Positions 25,080 through 35,486 of a stretch of 45,372 nucleotides of DNA are shown piece by piece. A model generated the notes under the pieces. The model ran no database searches. It saw only the letters and a program-made list of their open reading frames with translations, and had not been told where the DNA came from. The translations under genes and the position numbers were made by a program. Origin of the DNA: Ohtaekwangia sp036503775 (GTDB lineage Bacteria; Bacteroidota; Bacteroidia; Cytophagales; Cyclobacteriaceae); assembly GCA_036503775.1 (NCBI GenBank), contig DASXWH010000007.1, positions 1 through 45,372 on the forward strand, read 5' to 3'. How positions within the stretch are numbered: position 1 is the stretch's first letter; the number at the start of each line of letters is the position of its first letter.

Positions 25080-27443
25080 TCAGAACGGATATCCGATGGC
25101 GATATTAAGAACAAGGTTTTCTTTTCGCCAGGTTGAATCTGAAAAATCAATTTCATCGAACACCCATGGGTTTCTATCAATAAGATAGGGCTTGCGTAGC
25201 GGGAAGGCCAGATCGGCACGTAAGACAAAAAAGCTAAAGTCAAAACGCAGGCCGAAGCCGGTTCCCACCGCCAGCTCTTTCATAAATTGGTTCCACTCAA
25301 ACTTTCCACCCGGACGCTGATCATCATTCCGAATCAACCAGATATTTCCGGCATCTACAAACACCGCGCCTTTTAATGACTTGATCATGTCAAACCGAAA
25401 TTCCAGGTTACCCTCCAGTTTAATATCAGCCCGCTGGTCAATAAACATAGTACCGGAATTGTAAAGACTGTCTTCGCGAATATTATAGGTACCCGGACCG
25501 ATAGAACGGGCAGGAAAGGCCCGGATACTATTGGAGCCTCCAATGGAAAATTGTTTTATGTAGGGAAGCGTGGACGAGTTTCCAAAAGCATAGCCGGTGC
25601 CTACAATTATACGAGCCGCAATCCGATGGTGCTCATGTGTTTGCCAGTAGTATCGAAAGTCAACATCACCGCGAATGAACTGAGAATACGGTGATCCAAA
25701 AACTTCTTTTGGATCATTTTCCTCATTCTTGCCTACGCTCTGAATAGCGTGAATCACATTTCCGGCCAAATCAACATTACCGTTGAAATAGAAGTTATGT
25801 TCTTTAATCTTATTTGACTGAAATCTGGTAACGAGGTCCTCTTTCAATTGTGTATTCAATGTGAAGGAGTACCGCGTACCGATAATAAACTGGTTTTCAA
25901 ACGAACTTTCAAGCGTTGGATTTCCAAGAAGAAGATCATTGAATTCATCTGACTTTTTATCGGTTCGCACAAAATTAACATCTACAGGATACAACTCATG
26001 AGTACGATGTGTTGTTTCGCGCCAGATATAACCGTAACCAACATTAAATGAATTCAACCTAAAATACCCAACACGGTTCTGGAGGTTGAACCCTACCTTA
26101 AATTCTGTTTTAGGAATGTATTTAACCGATGTATAATCGACATTAAATGGGGTCATGAAACGAGGAACCGTGAGAGAACTTTCCAATCCAAGCTCAAACG
26201 AGTTAAGTGGATTTTCTACCTTACGTGTCAATTGCACTTCATACGATGAACTCAATTTCAATTGAAACAATTCAGCTCCCTTAAAAAAGTTACGATTGGT
26301 AAAGGCCAGAGAAATACCCGGGCCAGCAAAATTATTGGATTTAGAAACAGCCTGAACTTCAAAACGTATTGACTTCTTTTTTAAAGGGGTAAGGTAAATA
26401 CTTGCATTTAGCAATGGTGCTTGGGCCGTATCTTCTTCAAATTTTATACTTACAAATTTAAATGTTCCCAACGCCATTAAGTGACTTTGTGTGTACTCCT
26501 GAGCTTTACGTGTATAAACATTTCCTTCCTTGATATTTATTACTTTGGTAATTGCCCGGGGTTTAAAGAAATGGGCATCATCGATGTATGTAAAACTGTC
26601 AACGCGTGTTACTTCTACTTCCGTCTTTTTCAGAAGCGTGTCGTAAGAAAGGGTATAGTTAGGATATACTTTTACTTCATTTATCCGAAAGATTTTTCGT
26701 ACCCTCCGTGGAAGCCCCTTTTCCAGTTTCAGATCAAGATCAACCTGATGATTACCTACAGTACTATCCGCTTCAAATATCAGGTAACGATCATCGAAAT
26801 AGTAAAATCCAAAATTCTCCACCACTTCTTCAATCCGTTCCTGTTCGGCCTTTAACAAGTCCAGCTGATAACGCTGTTTCGGTTTCAGCAATGATTTTTC
26901 TGACAGGGTTCTTAACACCACCGCGTAGGTACTATCCCGGCCCTTGGGATACCTAATTTCCCGAAGCAAAAATGGTTTTGTCAATTGCACGGTATAGATA
27001 ACATCACTGTTCTTACCCCTTGTCTTTACTGATGAAGCAACTGTAGATTTAAAGTACCCTTCATTGTTAAGACGAATGGCTAATTGTCGTGCTGTATTTT
27101 CCGGATCTACATCTTTCATCAGAACAGGAGGCGTACCAAGTTTATTACGGATGAAACTTTTCAATCCACGTTCCTTCTTTGGTGTACCCGCTATATAATA
27201 GAACCAAACTCCCGGACGCATGCCCAAAAATCGTTTGTTAGGTTTGGGAACAATGTAGGTCTCCAAATCCCTCCGAATGGACTTCTTGCGCCCAACTCTT
27301 CCCTGAGTCTCAAAATCAATTATAGTTTTCCTGTAAAAAGTATCACCTTCTTTTAAAAAACTTGTGGCCGTACATCCGGATGCGAGCAACGCCAGCACCA
27401 GGTAAGCCAACCATTTCAGGCCGATGTCACTTCTCCTTTGCAT
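25080..27443 (-). CDS. tamL: TamL: lipoprotein-type TamA/BamA-family outer-membrane protein
   Basis: From the ATG at 27443 (a GTG at 27461 would add six residues) this is a 787-residue outer-membrane protein. The signal peptide ends in the lipobox-like LLASGC, so it is probably a lipoprotein; this anchor distinguishes TamL of Bacteroidota from TamA. The N-terminal half contains POTRA-like repeats (about 60-370). The C-terminal half is an Omp85 barrel with FSIGGSNSIRAFPARSIGPG (the VRGY/F-type loop) and ends with the terminal Phe of a beta-signal (NIAIGYPF). It overlaps the 3' end of tamB by 17 bases, and in the family the pair works together in outer-membrane assembly or lipid transport. Confidence 0.88.
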   Translation of the reverse strand: MQRRSDIGLKWLAYLVLALLASGCTATSFLKEGDTFYRKTIIDFETQGRVGRKKSIRRDLETYIVPKPNKRFLGMRPGVWFYYIAGTPKKERGLKSFIRNKLGTPPVLMKDVDPENTARQLAIRLNNEGYFKSTVASSVKTRGKNSDVIYTVQLTKPFLLREIRYPKGRDSTYAVVLRTLSEKSLLKPKQRYQLDLLKAEQERIEEVVENFGFYYFDDRYLIFEADSTVGNHQVDLDLKLEKGLPRRVRKIFRINEVKVYPNYTLSYDTLLKKTEVEVTRVDSFTYIDDAHFFKPRAITKVINIKEGNVYTRKAQEYTQSHLMALGTFKFVSIKFEEDTAQAPLLNASIYLTPLKKKSIRFEVQAVSKSNNFAGPGISLAFTNRNFFKGAELFQLKLSSSYEVQLTRKVENPLNSFELGLESSLTVPRFMTPFNVDYTSVKYIPKTEFKVGFNLQNRVGYFRLNSFNVGYGYIWRETTHRTHELYPVDVNFVRTDKKSDEFNDLLLGNPTLESSFENQFIIGTRYSFTLNTQLKEDLVTRFQSNKIKEHNFYFNGNVDLAGNVIHAIQSVGKNEENDPKEVFGSPYSQFIRGDVDFRYYWQTHEHHRIAARIIVGTGYAFGNSSTLPYIKQFSIGGSNSIRAFPARSIGPGTYNIREDSLYNSGTMFIDQRADIKLEGNLEFRFDMIKSLKGAVFVDAGNIWLIRNDDQRPGGKFEWNQFMKELAVGTGFGLRFDFSFFVLRADLAFPLRKPYLIDRNPWVFDEIDFSDSTWRKENLVLNIAIGYPF

Positions 27444-30400
27444 TGGCTTTAAAAAGTTCACGAAGGGTATTATAATCTTTGATATAAATCACACCGGCAC
27501 CCGTTTCAATTAGCTCACCATCAATCATGTCATAGTTGCTGTTTCGAAAACCGGTAATCCTGAAGCGTCCGTCTTCGGTTAGTTTGTACTCCAATGCCAG
27601 ATCACCGATATAGTCTGTAAATGAATTTTGACTTTGCTGTGATTCTCCTTCCACCGCTACATTTCCCGATACTTTTACAACAAGTCTTTCATCGAACAAA
27701 TTTTTAGTTACTCCCAATTGAACCTCTGTTTCACCCTGACCCTGGCCAGAAGAGTAATCTTCATAAGATTTTACATCAAACGATAACTCAATGCCTTTTA
27801 CATTTTCAGAAAGCCTGTTCAGTTGTTCTGTTAGTATTCTGCTGACACTGGTACGTGCCGTAGATTCGAAATCAGAACCCTGGCTTTCAAAAGGGTTCTC
27901 GGATATAAACCGCTTCAGAACAAGTAATGAAAACACCTGTTTGTTCAATTCCGATTCACGCGTATTCAGGTCCATAAGCTTGGCATATACATTTCCACCA
28001 AGAGCATTTTGTTTGTTTTCAGGCATATCCAACCGGAAGCGGATGTCAGGTGCCAGCAGATCACCTTTCATGATCAGATAAACTTCAAAAGGCAAGCGTT
28101 GCCGGTACATATTCATTTCCTGCTGATTTCCTGTGGACAGTTGGTTGGAAACCAATTCGATAGGAGAAGTCTCTACGTTGTAAACAGCACGGATGTCAAC
28201 ATCACCATTTAAGGGATCACCTGACCATGTAATGCTGCTGCCCTTTTCAATCGAAAAATTTCTTCTGACCAGTTTGTAAAACGACATATCATAGGTTCCC
28301 TCGGAAATTTCGTATCGCCCAGAAAGATTCATGTCACCTTTTGAATCCATATCCAGGGTTAGTGTAGAATTACCGCGTACCGAAAGTTTGTCGCCTGTTA
28401 CCGGATCAATAACAATGTTAAAAGTCTCCTGGTCTGATAACTCAATATTTGCTGACAATTCGAGCCCGGTAAATGAAGATTTAACTGTGTCGCGCAGATT
28501 AAGAGAAGACAGAAACGGATCATTTTTAGCGTCTGGGTCAACAAAGACAACTATGCCTTTTTGCTCCAACACGCTCTTTTGCTCCTGCGGTACTACATAG
28601 GTAAAATCACTATCCTCACTAAGATTTGCACGCATATTGATCACTGGCAACCGGGTTGTACCGGTTATTCTGGCATAAGCATTCAGCCTGACATCACCAT
28701 AGAACATTTTATTGTTCCGGGCTGTTGAATTCAGCACCTGGAAATTATCCGCTGTCAGATCCAAATTCAGTTTATACTCCCGAAAAGATGCACGAAGAAT
28801 TGTTCCATCAATTGAGGCTGTGTTGTTTTTCCTGTCAGTGATTGTAAAATGATCAAATGCCAATCCTGACTTTTCAATTATGACCTCTTCCTCTTTCAGT
28901 GTAAAAGAGCTATTCGATAAGCTTGGCGTAAAAGCAGCCTCTTTGAACAAAATTTTTCCATTGATATCTGGCGCTGTCGCCACACCTTGAATAGTAAGTT
29001 CTCCTGTCAGCTGGCCTGACACGTTTTTTAATTGACCTAAAGTAAGCGGCTCAGCAATAGCCAGATTGAATTTGGTTATTTCAGCTTTCAGTTGAATTTC
29101 GGGAGTAGTAGCCTCTGAGGTATAGTAGCCATCCGTATGAATCATAGCATCGTCTCCCTCAACCCGTAAATCAAAATTTAAAGGCCCGGTGCGTGTTTGC
29201 CCAAGAGCGAAGCTGAGGTCACCCCACTGCTGATTAAAGAGCTTAAATTGACGTATATATAAATCAGAGTTGAATGCACCACCTTCTGATACTGAAATAT
29301 TCAAATCGCCCTGTACCAATCCACCGGCCGGTGAAGTTCCTTCCACCAGACTGGTAATATTTTCAAGGTTCAGATCCGTAAACAGAATACTTACAAGAGA
29401 ATCTCTGTCCTCGGTTCTCGTCAATTCAATTTTTTCCTGATCATGCGCCAAATAAAAATTATGCGGGCGGATACCTGACGGCAACAGGTTGAGGTAATTG
29501 TCAGGAGCTGTTTCCCATTCCGTATTATTTAAAAGGATCTTTCCGGAGAGAAAACGAAACTGATAACCTTCTTCCAATCGTGAGATCACGCCACCGATGT
29601 GATACTTATCTTTTAGGTCGCGGTTAAGTACAGCAAAATCAGTATGAATCGAATCACTCGCCACGCGCCCGGAGATCCGTAATGCCTCCATGCGTAACGT
29701 GTCAGCCCGGATGTCACGAAGAGAGAATTTATACTCCAGTGACTTATCATCAGAAGTAACATTAAACTTCAGTGAATCGGTAGCAATACCAGCATAACTG
29801 AGCTTCGCCATATCGAGATTTAACTCCAGTTTGTTTTCCAAACTGTTAAACTCTCCCGAGATTTCCCCTGGTATGAATGGATCAAGCTTCGGAAAAAAAA
29901 GTTCAGTCAGCAGATCGGTATTGTGAATGACCAGATCGAATTTGAAATTCTGTTCGTCCTGTTCATTTGATCGTAACGCTTTGTGATTGAAATAACGGTT
30001 AAGGTGCTGTTTCAAAACATCCGGTAAACTAAAAACATTGATTGTACCTTTAAAGTCACCGGTAATAATATCAGATCGTATGGTCACCTCGCTCCTTCCT
30101 TCCTGATCGATCGACACGACCATCAGGGAATCTACCGAGTACAAAGTACTTCCGTTGTAAGCCGCAAAGTTCCGTATCGCTAAATCACCATTTAAAATCC
30201 TGTAATCAGGTGTTGCCATATCAACAACCAGGTTCCCTCGTGTTCTGAATTCTCCTTCCGTCAGGTGCAAAGCGTGAAGGTTTGCATTCTTTACATCAAG
30301 CGACAACTTATAGATGAGGGTGTCCATCGTGTAGTCGATATCACCTTTCAGGAAAAAATCAAGATTTTTATCCTTCATGCCAGCTGTGCCTGAAAAAAGG

Positions 30401-32400
30401 TATTTCTTAATAGTGCCATCAACCTTAAAATCGTGGTAATCATATCCTTTAAATTCCACGTGGTTTACCAGCAGGTTTAATTTTGCATCGATGGTATTTG
30501 CGTCAAAACCAGTTCCTGAGATGGAGGCCTTCATATCCAACCGGCCAAGGTCATCCTCCTTTTTAAGCAGAGAGCCTATGTCAAATTCTTCAATTGCAAG
30601 ATCTCCAACATAGCTTTGTCGGGATGAAGATGAATCGACAGCCACCGTGGCATTGAGTGATCCATAACTACTTTTCACGCTGGCTTTAGTTTGTGACCTG
30701 GCAAGACTCCCTTTGATCGTTCCTTTGAGTGCAACCCATTCCGGAATGCGCAAAGATGTTAAGAGTGAATCCGGAACAATTGATTCAACATCTTCACGCA
30801 CCGTGTAAAAATCAGTGACGCTGAAGTCCATTTTTAATTTTTCCAGATCAGGAAGCCCGGCAATATTTCCCCGTACGGAGACGGATGTTTTTTTAAATAC
30901 CTCAACTGAAAATTGGTTTATTGAGAGGTCACGCAAATATCCTTCACAGTTGACTTGAGTCTGAATTTTAGTATTCTGCGGAATTTTCAATGACATGCTA
31001 TCCAGAAGCGAAGGGCTGAAGTACAACACATCCTTTAAGGCTATAATGGATGGATTAAGGTTTACTTTCATGTAGGCCTGTTTGTACAAATCAGCAAAAG
31101 TATTTGTAGAGTCATATTGAGCCGCTAAATCCAGAGAAAGTTTACTATCAGCTGTTTGGAGGATTAAATCAGTTACTGACAAATTATCATTCATCAGTAA
31201 AACAGATGTAGTCAATCGATGTACAATGAAACCATCCTTATTTTGCACCGTCATATTTTCTAATTCCAACCTGATCTTGTCACGGTCAAACTCAAGATCA
31301 TTTGCCTTTATATTTACCCCTACCAACCAAATATGGTTAGCGTCAAGGCCGCGCTCAGCTTCGGGTTGGGTAAAGTCATAGTATTGGGCTGTGTTCCGAA
31401 GCATCTCAATTTCCCGAACTACTATATGCCAGTCAGTATTTTCAGTGAGGGAATCTGCTTTTTCGGATCTTACTTCGTCATTCTCTGCTTTCAAAATCTG
31501 ATAGGAAAAAAAAGAACCTGAAAGCAATATTTTATCCAGCAGCAAAGTCTGCCCCTTAAAATCAATTTCATCGGCCTGTAACACACCCTCACCCACCGAA
31601 AGGTTTAAAACACGATTTGCTTCCTGTTCATATTGAACCGTTATATTTTTTAAATCGATTTCAGCAAACCCTACATCCGGGATCAATTTGGTTTCCTGTG
31701 GAGGTTTTTGGTTTGATCCCTTATCCGATTCCCGCTGAATGAAACGGGCAGATGAATTATGTAAAAGAATATTGTCTGCTTGAAAAACAGAATTTGTCAG
31801 ATCAAATTCATCCATGTCCACTTCAAACTCTCCGATACTCAGATCAAGATGATCGCCCCCGTATTCATCATGAAAGTCAATTGCTGAATGTGAAACCTTC
31901 AAAGCATCGACATTAATACTCCAGGTATCGGTGGAATCAGAAGTCTGCTTTTCTTCCAGATTCGTGGAGTCTGCAAATGCGTTGATTATATAACCGAAAT
32001 TGAACGTGCTGTCGTTTTTATCGCGATGAATTTTCCCGCGAACATTATCCATTTCAATAACCTGTACATGAATGTCCTTTTTAACAATCTTCCAAAGATT
32101 GGTATTCACTTCAAGTTTTCCTGCATAAAGGAGTGTATCACTTGATTGGTCTTCGAGATAAAGTCCGGTAAGGATAATGTTATCCGGAAAAGAAAGGCTT
32201 ATATAATCGAGTCGTACTTCAGTCTTGATTTTTTTCTGTACAAAGCTTACGGCTTCCGTCACTATCCGGTTTTGAACTGCTGGAATCTGAATGATACCGG
32301 CTACCATTAATAGTAATACCAGAACAGAGATAATTGTCCATCCTGCAATCTTTATCAACAGAAATAAGAATTTCGGGAGCCTCCAGGTTTTCGATCTCAT
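27427..32400 (-). CDS. tamB: TamB-family translocation/assembly module protein
   Basis: This 1657-residue protein spans the periplasm. One membrane helix lies near the N-terminus (about 13-37), followed by about 1100 residues of AsmA-like beta repeats (for example VRLDYISLSFPDNIILTGLYLED at the start, cut here to its key feature, then many D---L----v-G segments), and the C-terminal TamB/DUF490 domain (about 1180-1620, with GRYEISEGTYDMSFYKLVRR and FDVKSYEDYSSGQGQGETE). Length is normal for Bacteroidota TamB. It has no paralogue here but is preceded upstream by another AsmA-like gene at 21329. It overlaps tamL and shares its transcript. The start ATG directly precedes a basic, then hydrophobic anchor, as expected. 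Confidence 0.92.
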   Translation of the reverse strand: MRSKTWRLPKFLFLLIKIAGWTIISVLVLLLMVAGIIQIPAVQNRIVTEAVSFVQKKIKTEVRLDYISLSFPDNIILTGLYLEDQSSDTLLYAGKLEVNTNLWKIVKKDIHVQVIEMDNVRGKIHRDKNDSTFNFGYIINAFADSTNLEEKQTSDSTDTWSINVDALKVSHSAIDFHDEYGGDHLDLSIGEFEVDMDEFDLTNSVFQADNILLHNSSARFIQRESDKGSNQKPPQETKLIPDVGFAEIDLKNITVQYEQEANRVLNLSVGEGVLQADEIDFKGQTLLLDKILLSGSFFSYQILKAENDEVRSEKADSLTENTDWHIVVREIEMLRNTAQYYDFTQPEAERGLDANHIWLVGVNIKANDLEFDRDKIRLELENMTVQNKDGFIVHRLTTSVLLMNDNLSVTDLILQTADSKLSLDLAAQYDSTNTFADLYKQAYMKVNLNPSIIALKDVLYFSPSLLDSMSLKIPQNTKIQTQVNCEGYLRDLSINQFSVEVFKKTSVSVRGNIAGLPDLEKLKMDFSVTDFYTVREDVESIVPDSLLTSLRIPEWVALKGTIKGSLARSQTKASVKSSYGSLNATVAVDSSSSRQSYVGDLAIEEFDIGSLLKKEDDLGRLDMKASISGTGFDANTIDAKLNLLVNHVEFKGYDYHDFKVDGTIKKYLFSGTAGMKDKNLDFFLKGDIDYTMDTLIYKLSLDVKNANLHALHLTEGEFRTRGNLVVDMATPDYRILNGDLAIRNFAAYNGSTLYSVDSLMVVSIDQEGRSEVTIRSDIITGDFKGTINVFSLPDVLKQHLNRYFNHKALRSNEQDEQNFKFDLVIHNTDLLTELFFPKLDPFIPGEISGEFNSLENKLELNLDMAKLSYAGIATDSLKFNVTSDDKSLEYKFSLRDIRADTLRMEALRISGRVASDSIHTDFAVLNRDLKDKYHIGGVISRLEEGYQFRFLSGKILLNNTEWETAPDNYLNLLPSGIRPHNFYLAHDQEKIELTRTEDRDSLVSILFTDLNLENITSLVEGTSPAGGLVQGDLNISVSEGGAFNSDLYIRQFKLFNQQWGDLSFALGQTRTGPLNFDLRVEGDDAMIHTDGYYTSEATTPEIQLKAEITKFNLAIAEPLTLGQLKNVSGQLTGELTIQGVATAPDINGKILFKEAAFTPSLSNSSFTLKEEEVIIEKSGLAFDHFTITDRKNNTASIDGTILRASFREYKLNLDLTADNFQVLNSTARNNKMFYGDVRLNAYARITGTTRLPVINMRANLSEDSDFTYVVPQEQKSVLEQKGIVVFVDPDAKNDPFLSSLNLRDTVKSSFTGLELSANIELSDQETFNIVIDPVTGDKLSVRGNSTLTLDMDSKGDMNLSGRYEISEGTYDMSFYKLVRRNFSIEKGSSITWSGDPLNGDVDIRAVYNVETSPIELVSNQLSTGNQQEMNMYRQRLPFEVYLIMKGDLLAPDIRFRLDMPENKQNALGGNVYAKLMDLNTRESELNKQVFSLLVLKRFISENPFESQGSDFESTARTSVSRILTEQLNRLSENVKGIELSFDVKSYEDYSSGQGQGETEVQLGVTKNLFDERLVVKVSGNVAVEGESQQSQNSFTDYIGDLALEYKLTEDGRFRITGFRNSNYDMIDGELIETGAGVIYIKDYNTLRELFKANAKEK

Positions 32401-32941
32401 TCATGTATTACGCTTTTACTCAGCGCAAACAAAATGGTGCCTGTTATAAGGGAACAGAATATGCGAAAGGCTGGAATTTCTATGTATTTCGGCTGAAGAT
32501 TTTTGAAACACCTTGAGGATTATTCTCTACAACTTTACCAGGCTAATTAGTCCCTCAAACCACCGGTTTTTCGCCTTCCTTCCCCGAATTCTATGGTTTT
32601 GGGACCGGAATAAATCAGTTAACCAGCCCATTTTTTTGAATGAGAAAAAAGGTCGTGCATGTTCCAACATACTATCGATCTTGGCCTATTGTCCATGCAA
32701 ACATCAAAAATGACACGAGCAGTCGGTCGGATGGAAACGATTGCAGATTTCAAATCGTCCCCTATAAATCAGGCTTCTCTTAAATATGATACACTAAACT
32801 TGCCAACACCCCAATGGATAGTTAACTTCATTGCCTTACTGGAGAGCATGGGTCAATCCTATAGATATTGATCAACTTCATTTCAGAGTCCGCTGAAACG
32901 ATCTCCTTGAGTAGTCCTTCACTGCAACGAAAGTTATCATT
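32401..32941. other. Intergenic region between tamB and the GT4 gene
   Basis: This 541-base divergent region should carry promoters for tamB and the glycosyltransferase gene. I found no complete TTG/TAnnTTTG promoter on either strand. It holds one candidate small gene (32695-32871). The minus-strand GGCAC near 32435 resembles a sigma-54 -24 element, but the -12 GC is at the wrong spacing. No terminator, RNA fold or repeat was recognised. Confidence 0.35.
32695..32871 (+). CDS. Candidate small protein
   Basis: An ATG at 32695 (or 32659, twelve codons earlier) opens a frame of 58 residues whose second half, YDTLNLPTPQWIVNFIALLE, then SMGQSYRY, looks protein-like: mixed composition, Pro-x-Pro, an amphipathic helix and an aromatic, charged end. 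No known family is recognised. There is no clear promoter, and it lies alone in a divergent region, 70 bases before the glycosyltransferase gene. It could be a conserved small protein or a chance frame. Confidence 0.35.
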   Translation: MQTSKMTRAVGRMETIADFKSSPINQASLKYDTLNLPTPQWIVNFIALLESMGQSYRY

Positions 32942-34237
32942 ATGGCCAGGATACTCATGTTGGGTTGGGAATTTCCACCGCTATTCAGCGGAGGGTTGGG
33001 TGTAGCCACCTATGGGCTGGTGAAGGCACTTAGTCAGAAAGATCATATCCGGTTAATTATACCGACTGCTGCTGCATCCGATCTGGATAATGTAAATATC
33101 ACCGGGCTTAACCGCGTTACCGCAGAAGAGGTAAATCTCGAGCGGCTTAAATTCAATTTCTCATTTTCCAATACGGAGGTTCATTCAATTCCTCTTCCAT
33201 TAAGTCCTTATCATTATGCCAATACGGTGTTATCAACATCGAATGATCAGGATGAGTTCGAAAGATTACGGGAAGGAAAATCTGGTATAGAAGTGATCAA
33301 TGCTATTTTTTCGGGTGGAGAAGTTTACGGGATGAATATCCTTCACAAGGTTTATCTCTACTCAAAGCTCGCAGAAGAAATTTCAGCTGACGGAAACTTT
33401 GATGTGATTCATGCTCATGACTGGGTAACATTCCCTGCCGGAATAAACATCAGAAACAGAACCGGAAAGCCACTGGTACTTCACGTTCACGCCCTCGAAA
33501 CAGATCGGGCTGGCCATGAAACACGCAATGAAATTTACCATTTGGAAAAAACCGGCATGGAGGCAGCAGACAGAATTATAGCAGTAAGTCAATTCACAAA
33601 AGAACAGATCGTCACACACTATAACATTGACAGTCGGAAAATCGCTGTAGTTCATAACGGAATTGAGCCCGTGCAAACTACCCGAAAAGAACATCAGTTA
33701 AGAGACAAGCTTGTGGCTTTTCTGGGAAGACTTACTCATCAGAAAGGTCCGCAATTCTTAATTGAAACCGCTGAGAAAGTAACACGCGTTTACCCCCGTG
33801 TTAAATTTGTAGTAGCAGGTGTAGGTGATCAGTTTGCTCCTATATTGGAATCTTCGGCTTATAAAAAACTGGGAAGCAAATTCATTTTTACGGGTTTCCT
33901 GTCGAAAGCAAAAGTAAATGAATTACTGGCCATGACAGATGTTTACTTTATGCCATCGGTGTCAGAACCCTTTGGCCTGACAGCGTTGGAAGCAGCCCAA
34001 TACAAAGTTCCGGGTGTAATCTCATCACAATCTGGTGTGGCGGAAGTAATGAAGTCATCCTTAAAAGCAGATTTCTGGGACACCGACAAATATGCCAATT
34101 ATATTTTTGCCTTATTGAAATACAACGTTTTGCACAAGACCCTTTCTGATCAGGCAGTTCGTGAACTGGATGATCTTACCTGGGAACATGCTGCGAAAAA
34201 AGTGCAGCATGTTTACCAGACTGTAACTGACCTTTAG
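32942..34237 (+). CDS. GT4-family glycosyltransferase, glycogen-synthase-like
   Basis: This 431-residue retaining glycosyltransferase of family GT4 has an N-terminal Rossmann half with WEFPPLFSGGLGVATYGL (9-26), which corresponds to the glycogen-synthase-type sugar-nucleotide loop, then HAHDW (157-161), and a C-terminal half with the donor-binding residues Arg263 and Lys268 (GRLTHQKG) and the EX7E motif Glu342-Glu350 (SEPFGLTALE). Homologues next to GH57 genes are proposed to build alpha-1,4-glucan. No membrane segment is present, so it is cytosolic. The GH57 amylase gene follows after six bases, so the two are co-transcribed. Confidence 0.88.
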   Translation: MARILMLGWEFPPLFSGGLGVATYGLVKALSQKDHIRLIIPTAAASDLDNVNITGLNRVTAEEVNLERLKFNFSFSNTEVHSIPLPLSPYHYANTVLSTSNDQDEFERLREGKSGIEVINAIFSGGEVYGMNILHKVYLYSKLAEEISADGNFDVIHAHDWVTFPAGINIRNRTGKPLVLHVHALETDRAGHETRNEIYHLEKTGMEAADRIIAVSQFTKEQIVTHYNIDSRKIAVVHNGIEPVQTTRKEHQLRDKLVAFLGRLTHQKGPQFLIETAEKVTRVYPRVKFVVAGVGDQFAPILESSAYKKLGSKFIFTGFLSKAKVNELLAMTDVYFMPSVSEPFGLTALEAAQYKVPGVISSQSGVAEVMKSSLKADFWDTDKYANYIFALLKYNVLHKTLSDQAVRELDDLTWEHAAKKVQHVYQTVTDL

Positions 34238-34243
34238 AATACC

Positions 34244-35455
34244 ATGCCATCCATTTGTTTTTATTTCCAGGTTCATCAACCCTTCAGACTGAAACCGTAT
34301 GATTGTTTCAAAATCGGGCATGATCATTTTTATGAAGATGAGCTTGTCAATAAAGATATACTTGATCGGGTCTCCAGGAAATGTTACCTGACAGCGAATC
34401 ACACCCTGTTAAATCTCATTGAAAAATATAAAGGCAAGTTTAAGATAGCGTACTCCATAAGTGGGACGGCCATAGAACAAATGGAACGGTACAGGCCTGA
34501 TGTACTGCAATCTTTTCAGTCATTGGCTAAAACCGGTTGCGTGGAATTCCTTTCTGAGACATATCATCATTCCCTGAGTTACCTGTATTCAAAAGAAGAG
34601 TTTATCCGACAGGTAGCCATGCACCGGGAAAAGATCAATTTACATTTTCAGCAGGATCCACAGGTTTTCAGAAATACCGAACTCATCTATAACAATGAGA
34701 TTGCCAACTTTGTGCATCAACTCGGTTATAAGGGGATTATCTGTGAAGGGTTGGATCACATTCTTGGCTACCGAAGTCCAAATTTTATTTATCATCCACC
34801 TGGTAATCCGGAAATGAGATGTCTCCTGAAAAATTACAAGCTTTCAGATGATGTTGCCTTCCGGTTTTCCAATAAAGGATGGGAAGAATGGCCACTCACA
34901 GCTCCTAAGTTTGCCCACTGGGTTCATCGTGTTGCCGGTAATGGTGATACCATCAACCTGTTTATGGATTATGAAACCTTCGGAGAACATCAATGGCCGG
35001 AAACAGGGATCTTTGATTTTCTAAAAGCGATGCCGGAAGAAATATTTAAACACCCTGATTTCGATTTCAAAACACCTTCTGAGGTAATTCATTCCTATCC
35101 GGTGCGCGGTGAATATGATGTACATCATCTGGCTTCATGGGCTGACCTTGAACGCGATCTTTCCGCATGGCTTGGCAACAGCCTGCAGCATGATGCTATG
35201 GAGAGGATATATGCTCTCGAAAAATCAGTGAAGGAAACAGGTGACCAGAACCTCATCAAGGTATGGGCTAAGCTGTTAACCTCAGATCATTTCTACTATA
35301 TGTGTACCAAATACTGGCATGATGGTGATGTGCATAAGTACTTCAGTCATTACAATACGCCTTATGATGCCTACATCAACTTTATGAATGTAGTGACTGA
35401 TTTTGAATACCTACTGGAAGAAACTGCTACTACCACTTCGTCCCTCAACAAGTAA
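34244..35455 (+). CDS. GH57 alpha-amylase-like glycoside hydrolase
   Basis: This 403-residue protein is a compact GH57 (beta/alpha)7-barrel enzyme. Conserved regions: HQPFR (11-15), GCVEFLSETYHHSL (98-111), the nucleophile region FRNTELIYN (Glu146) and the acid/base region MDYETFGEHQW (Asp242). There is no signal peptide, so it is intracellular. GH57 includes amylases, 4-alpha-glucanotransferases and branching enzymes; short members like this, beside a GT4 synthase, are usually annotated alpha-amylase, but their exact activity on glycogen is not settled. The tail is rich in Glu/Thr. Confidence 0.9.
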   Translation: MPSICFYFQVHQPFRLKPYDCFKIGHDHFYEDELVNKDILDRVSRKCYLTANHTLLNLIEKYKGKFKIAYSISGTAIEQMERYRPDVLQSFQSLAKTGCVEFLSETYHHSLSYLYSKEEFIRQVAMHREKINLHFQQDPQVFRNTELIYNNEIANFVHQLGYKGIICEGLDHILGYRSPNFIYHPPGNPEMRCLLKNYKLSDDVAFRFSNKGWEEWPLTAPKFAHWVHRVAGNGDTINLFMDYETFGEHQWPETGIFDFLKAMPEEIFKHPDFDFKTPSEVIHSYPVRGEYDVHHLASWADLERDLSAWLGNSLQHDAMERIYALEKSVKETGDQNLIKVWAKLLTSDHFYYMCTKYWHDGDVHKYFSHYNTPYDAYINFMNVVTDFEYLLEETATTTSSLNK

Positions 35456-35486
35456 ACACGGAGTACTCATCCTATCTGGCGTAAAT

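Noticed and set aside
32423..32440. Possible sigma-54 promoter (minus-strand GGCAC with a downstream TTTGC) upstream of tamB
   Set aside because: The -12 GC should follow GG after ten bases; here the GC is three bases too far.
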